In this document: positions 61,455-64,000 of the stretch, piece after piece
How the letters are laid out: every line of letters starts with the position of its first letter
How positions within the stretch are numbered: position 1 is the stretch's first letter
Source: Flavobacterium sp. GSB-24
Lineage (GTDB): Bacteria > Bacteroidota > Bacteroidia > Flavobacteriales > Flavobacteriaceae
Assembly (NCBI RefSeq): GCF_027924665.1
Contig: NZ_AP027043.1
Coordinates: 1,550,001 to 1,614,000 of the forward strand
Reading direction: 5' to 3'
Length of the DNA: 64,000 bases
The notes under the pieces: model-generated
The model's database searches: none
The model's input: the letters and a program-made list of their open reading frames with translations, nothing else
What the model was told of the DNA's origin: nothing
Made by a program: the position numbers and the translations under genes

Positions 61455-62963
61455 ATGAAAATTAAAAATATAAGATATTCATTCATCGCCGCTGGATTAT
61501 TACTTCTAGGCTCTTCTTGTGGTGAAGATTTTTTAACAGTTGAGCCAAAAGGGCTTCCGTTAGTAGACAATTATTATAAAGATGAGTCAGAAGCATTTTC
61601 TGCGCTGGTTGCTGTTTATGATATAATGGGTAAACAATCTAAAGGTTTTGAAAACATGATAACTATGCTAAATGCTGGTTCAGATGATTTTTATGCTGGA
61701 GGTGGTGGACCTGGTGATGGTGCTGGTATACATGCTTTTGATAATTATAAACTGGACAAAATAAATATGCCAAGAAGTTATTGGGGTGATTTTTTTCAGG
61801 GAATTGCTAGAGCAAATATTTTATTGGCAAAATTGCCAGGAGTAGATATGTCTGATGCTAAAAAAACACGTTTTGCAGCAGAAGCAAAAGCATTGAGAGG
61901 CTATTTCTACTTTGAATTAGTAAGAACATTTAAAAATTTACCATTAATACTGACTCCAATTTCGCCTGCTGAGGGATATAACGTTACTCAAGTTAGTCCA
62001 GAAGAAATTTATGCGCAAATAGAAAAAGATTTAATGGAAGCAAAAGCTGTACTTCCTAATAAAGTTGATGTTCCAACAGAGGGAGGTCGCCTTTCAAAAG
62101 GAGCAGTACAGGCATTATTAGGTAAAGTTTATTTGTATGAGGGTAAAAATTCATTAGCAGCTGCCGAATTTGCAGACGTAAATGGTACACCTGGAGGAAC
62201 TAGCATGTACGGTTACAAATTGTTAACTAAATTCTCTGATTTATGGGTAATCAGTAACAAATTTAACTCAGAAGCTATTATCGAAATCATGCATACAGAT
62301 AAAAGTAATGCAGACTGGGGATTCTGGGGAGGCGGAGCTGACGAAGGAAACTCTGTAAATATCATGGTTGGCCCAAGAGGATATGGTAGATCTGACTTAA
62401 CATTACCAGATTATATTTCAGGATGGAGTTTTAATCCAGTAACTCAAAGTTTATACGATGCTTTAAAAGGAGACCCGCGTTTTAATTCTACAATTTTTGA
62501 TTTACGTGCTCTTAAAGCATCAGGAGCAGCAGATTATGCGCCTGGTGATCAAGATACAGGATATTTCTTAAAGAAATTTATGCCTTTAAATTCAGACACA
62601 TCTACAGGCGGAGGAGCAACAGCTTTAAATTACAAACAAGATACTTATGCAATTCGTTTAGCAGATACTTACTTAATGGAAGCAGAAGCATTAGGAGGAA
62701 CTGGAGCTAGAGCACAAGCTTTATTAGATGCAGTAAGAGCTAGAGTTGGATTGGCTTCAGTGCCAGTATCATTAGATGCAATTGCTAACGAGCGAAGATT
62801 AGAATTGGCTGGTGAAGGACACCGCTGGTTCGACTTAGTTAGAACTGGAAAAGCAGCGACTGTTCTTGCTGGTGACGGATTTGTTGCTGGTAAAAATGAA
62901 GTTTGGCCTATTCCACAAAAGGACTTAGAAAATACTCAGTTAGTTCAAAATCCTAATTATTAA
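61455..62963 (+). CDS. SusD/RagB-family glycan-binding lipoprotein (second triplet)
   Basis: 502 residues. The lipobox is LLLGSSCGEDFL, followed by TVEPKGLPLVDNYYKDESEAFSALVAVYDIMG. The C-terminal motif ERRLELAGEGHRWFDLVRTGKA and the ending NEVWPIPQKDLENTQLVQNPNY are canonical for SusD. It is surface-exposed and should cover the cognate SusC barrel. It is 65 residues shorter than the first SusD, in line with the idea of two diverged uptake systems. It overlaps no other gene; the third gene follows after 19 bp. Confidence 0.95.
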   Translation: MKIKNIRYSFIAAGLLLLGSSCGEDFLTVEPKGLPLVDNYYKDESEAFSALVAVYDIMGKQSKGFENMITMLNAGSDDFYAGGGGPGDGAGIHAFDNYKLDKINMPRSYWGDFFQGIARANILLAKLPGVDMSDAKKTRFAAEAKALRGYFYFELVRTFKNLPLILTPISPAEGYNVTQVSPEEIYAQIEKDLMEAKAVLPNKVDVPTEGGRLSKGAVQALLGKVYLYEGKNSLAAAEFADVNGTPGGTSMYGYKLLTKFSDLWVISNKFNSEAIIEIMHTDKSNADWGFWGGGADEGNSVNIMVGPRGYGRSDLTLPDYISGWSFNPVTQSLYDALKGDPRFNSTIFDLRALKASGAADYAPGDQDTGYFLKKFMPLNSDTSTGGGATALNYKQDTYAIRLADTYLMEAEALGGTGARAQALLDAVRARVGLASVPVSLDAIANERRLELAGEGHRWFDLVRTGKAATVLAGDGFVAGKNEVWPIPQKDLENTQLVQNPNY

Positions 62964-62982
62964 TTAGTTAATACAATATCAT

Positions 62983-63867
62983 ATGAAAATAAATTTAATA
63001 AAAAAACAAGGTTTTTTAGCATTGTTTTTTATGGCAGCAGTATTAAGTTTAACTAGCTGTCAGCCTGAAGATTCTGTTACTAATAATGGATTAACTGATG
63101 ATAATGTTGATGCATCTTTTACGATTACACCTGTTGAAGGAAAAGTAAATACTTATAAGTTGGTGGCTCAGCCAAAAGGAGTTTTAAAATCATTATGGGA
63201 TACAGGAGCAGGAGCTTATGTAGGTAAAATGGAAGAAGAAATTTCTTTGCCAGATGCTGGAACTTACACTATTGTACATACTGCGATAGGTAGAGGAGGT
63301 GCTGAGGCTACAGCTTCAAAAGAAGTAGTAGTTGCAACATCAGATCCTTTAAAAGGAAATTTAGTGCAAGGTGGTTCTTTTGCCACTGCTGAAGATCAAG
63401 CAAAATGGACTGTACTAAAACTTAGTGCTACAGGTGCGGCATTTTGGTCATTTGCTAATAACAGTGCAACCATTCACTCTCCAGGAGGATGGGCACAAGA
63501 AGGAATCTACCAAGCAATTGATGTTGTAAAAGACAAAGAGTATACGATAGACATGAAAGTTTCTTCTACTAGTGGTTCTGATGAAACTTGGTTTGAAGTT
63601 TACGCTGGTAAATCAGCTCCACAACCTGGAGTTGAATACAAAGACAATAAAGTGATGGGATTAAGTACTTGGGATGGTTGTGCAAAATCAGGTTTTTCAG
63701 GAATGCTTTCTGTAGTTGGATGTGTGAAAAACGACGCAACAGGTACAGTTTCAAATGTTGTAAAATTCAATGAAAGTGGAAAAATCTATTTACTAATCCG
63801 TTCTGGTGGTAATACTTTTACAAAAGATGGAATCACAGTATCAAAAGTTGAATTCCGAGGAAAATAA
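62983..63867 (+). CDS. SusCD-associated surface lipoprotein, PKD plus carbohydrate-binding-like domain (second triplet)
   Basis: 294 residues with a lipobox (LSLTSCQPEDS). A PKD-like domain spans about 40-120 (ASFTITPVEGKVNTYKLVAQPKGVLKSLWDTGAGAY). The C-terminal part (about 128-294) has a CBM/galactose-binding-like jelly-roll pattern (NLVQGGSFATAEDQAKWTVLK, GIYQAIDVVKDKEYTIDMKVSSTSGSDETWFEVYAGKSAPQPGVEY, FNESGKIYLLIRSGGNTF). It should be a surface glycan-binding protein of the second uptake system. Architecturally similar lipoproteins precede GH16 laminarinases in flavobacterial loci, so beta-glucan is a possible target, stated only as a guess. Confidence 0.78.
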   Translation: MKINLIKKQGFLALFFMAAVLSLTSCQPEDSVTNNGLTDDNVDASFTITPVEGKVNTYKLVAQPKGVLKSLWDTGAGAYVGKMEEEISLPDAGTYTIVHTAIGRGGAEATASKEVVVATSDPLKGNLVQGGSFATAEDQAKWTVLKLSATGAAFWSFANNSATIHSPGGWAQEGIYQAIDVVKDKEYTIDMKVSSTSGSDETWFEVYAGKSAPQPGVEYKDNKVMGLSTWDGCAKSGFSGMLSVVGCVKNDATGTVSNVVKFNESGKIYLLIRSGGNTFTKDGITVSKVEFRGK

Positions 63868-63905
63868 AGAGTTAAGTTAAGTTTAAGTTTAAGTTTGGTT
63901 GTAAG

Positions 63906-63941
63906 TAGCCCATAATCATTATGAGTATGGGCTATTTTTTA
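63906..63941 (+). terminator. Terminator after the second SusCD triplet
   Basis: Arms TAGCCCATA and TATGGGCTA around an 11-nt loop, then TTTTTT. Together with the preceding GTTAAGTTTAAGTTTAAG it resembles the terminator at 57350. Confidence 0.88.
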
Positions 63942-64000
63942 AATTCTTTAAAAGAGATTAAAAAAATCAGTTTTAGATTTCTCCAAAACTTCAATTAAAA

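Overview
The window is about 64 kb of AT-rich chromosome from a member of Bacteroidota, most likely a Flavobacterium close to F. johnsoniae. The evidence is the gliding and type IX secretion genes (gldE, gldD, porV, porU, gldJ), two SusC/SusD pairs, several Bacteroidota-type promoters (TTG, about 20 nt, then TAnnTTTG), and A-rich leaders instead of Shine-Dalgarno sites. All assignments come from reading motifs and translated sequence; no database search was run.

Layout. 1-6.2 kb: the 3' part of dgt, an outer-membrane DUF3078 protein, dxs, a TonB-like protein, tadA and a SUKH-like orphan. 6.5-15.4 kb: a giant alpha-2-macroglobulin lipoprotein and pbpC, the classic periplasmic protease-trap plus PBP1C pair, here split by a REP-associated transposase (RAYT) flanked by four 26-27 nt hairpins. 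15.6-18 kb: an RNase E/G-family enzyme, an unannotated 30-residue basic peptide and HU. 18-21.5 kb: mutY-ssb-gldE-gldD. 21.7-27.7 kb: a metal-binding lipoprotein, an EamA transporter, an M16 protease pair (one member catalytically dead), rplU-rpmA. 28-34 kb: an AsmA-like protein, miaE, a glycosyltransferase, an AraC regulator and an AhpD-like protein. 34.4-39.7 kb: an M1 aminopeptidase, pdhC-pdhA and cdd. 39.8-48.2 kb: porV-porU diverging from gldJ-murF. 48.2-64 kb: a polysaccharide-utilisation region with a membrane-bound propeller/LuxR-type regulator diverging from two consecutive SusC-SusD-lipoprotein triplets; it continues past the right edge.

How the genes work together. GldD, GldE, GldJ, PorU and PorV belong to the machinery that secretes and anchors surface adhesins and enzymes. 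The two SusCD triplets probably take up oligosaccharides under control of the adjacent regulator. Both triplets carry the same control architecture: two GTGTTTTTGTA-type boxes exactly 33 bp apart, the second starting exactly 93 bp before the ATG, then a 41-nt leader that is 40/41 identical. I consider this the clearest unexplained regulatory signal in the window; the RAYT/REP unit is the clearest mobile-type signal. Intergenic spaces also hold several families of dispersed, often palindromic repeats. I found no CRISPR array, prophage, rRNA or tRNA.
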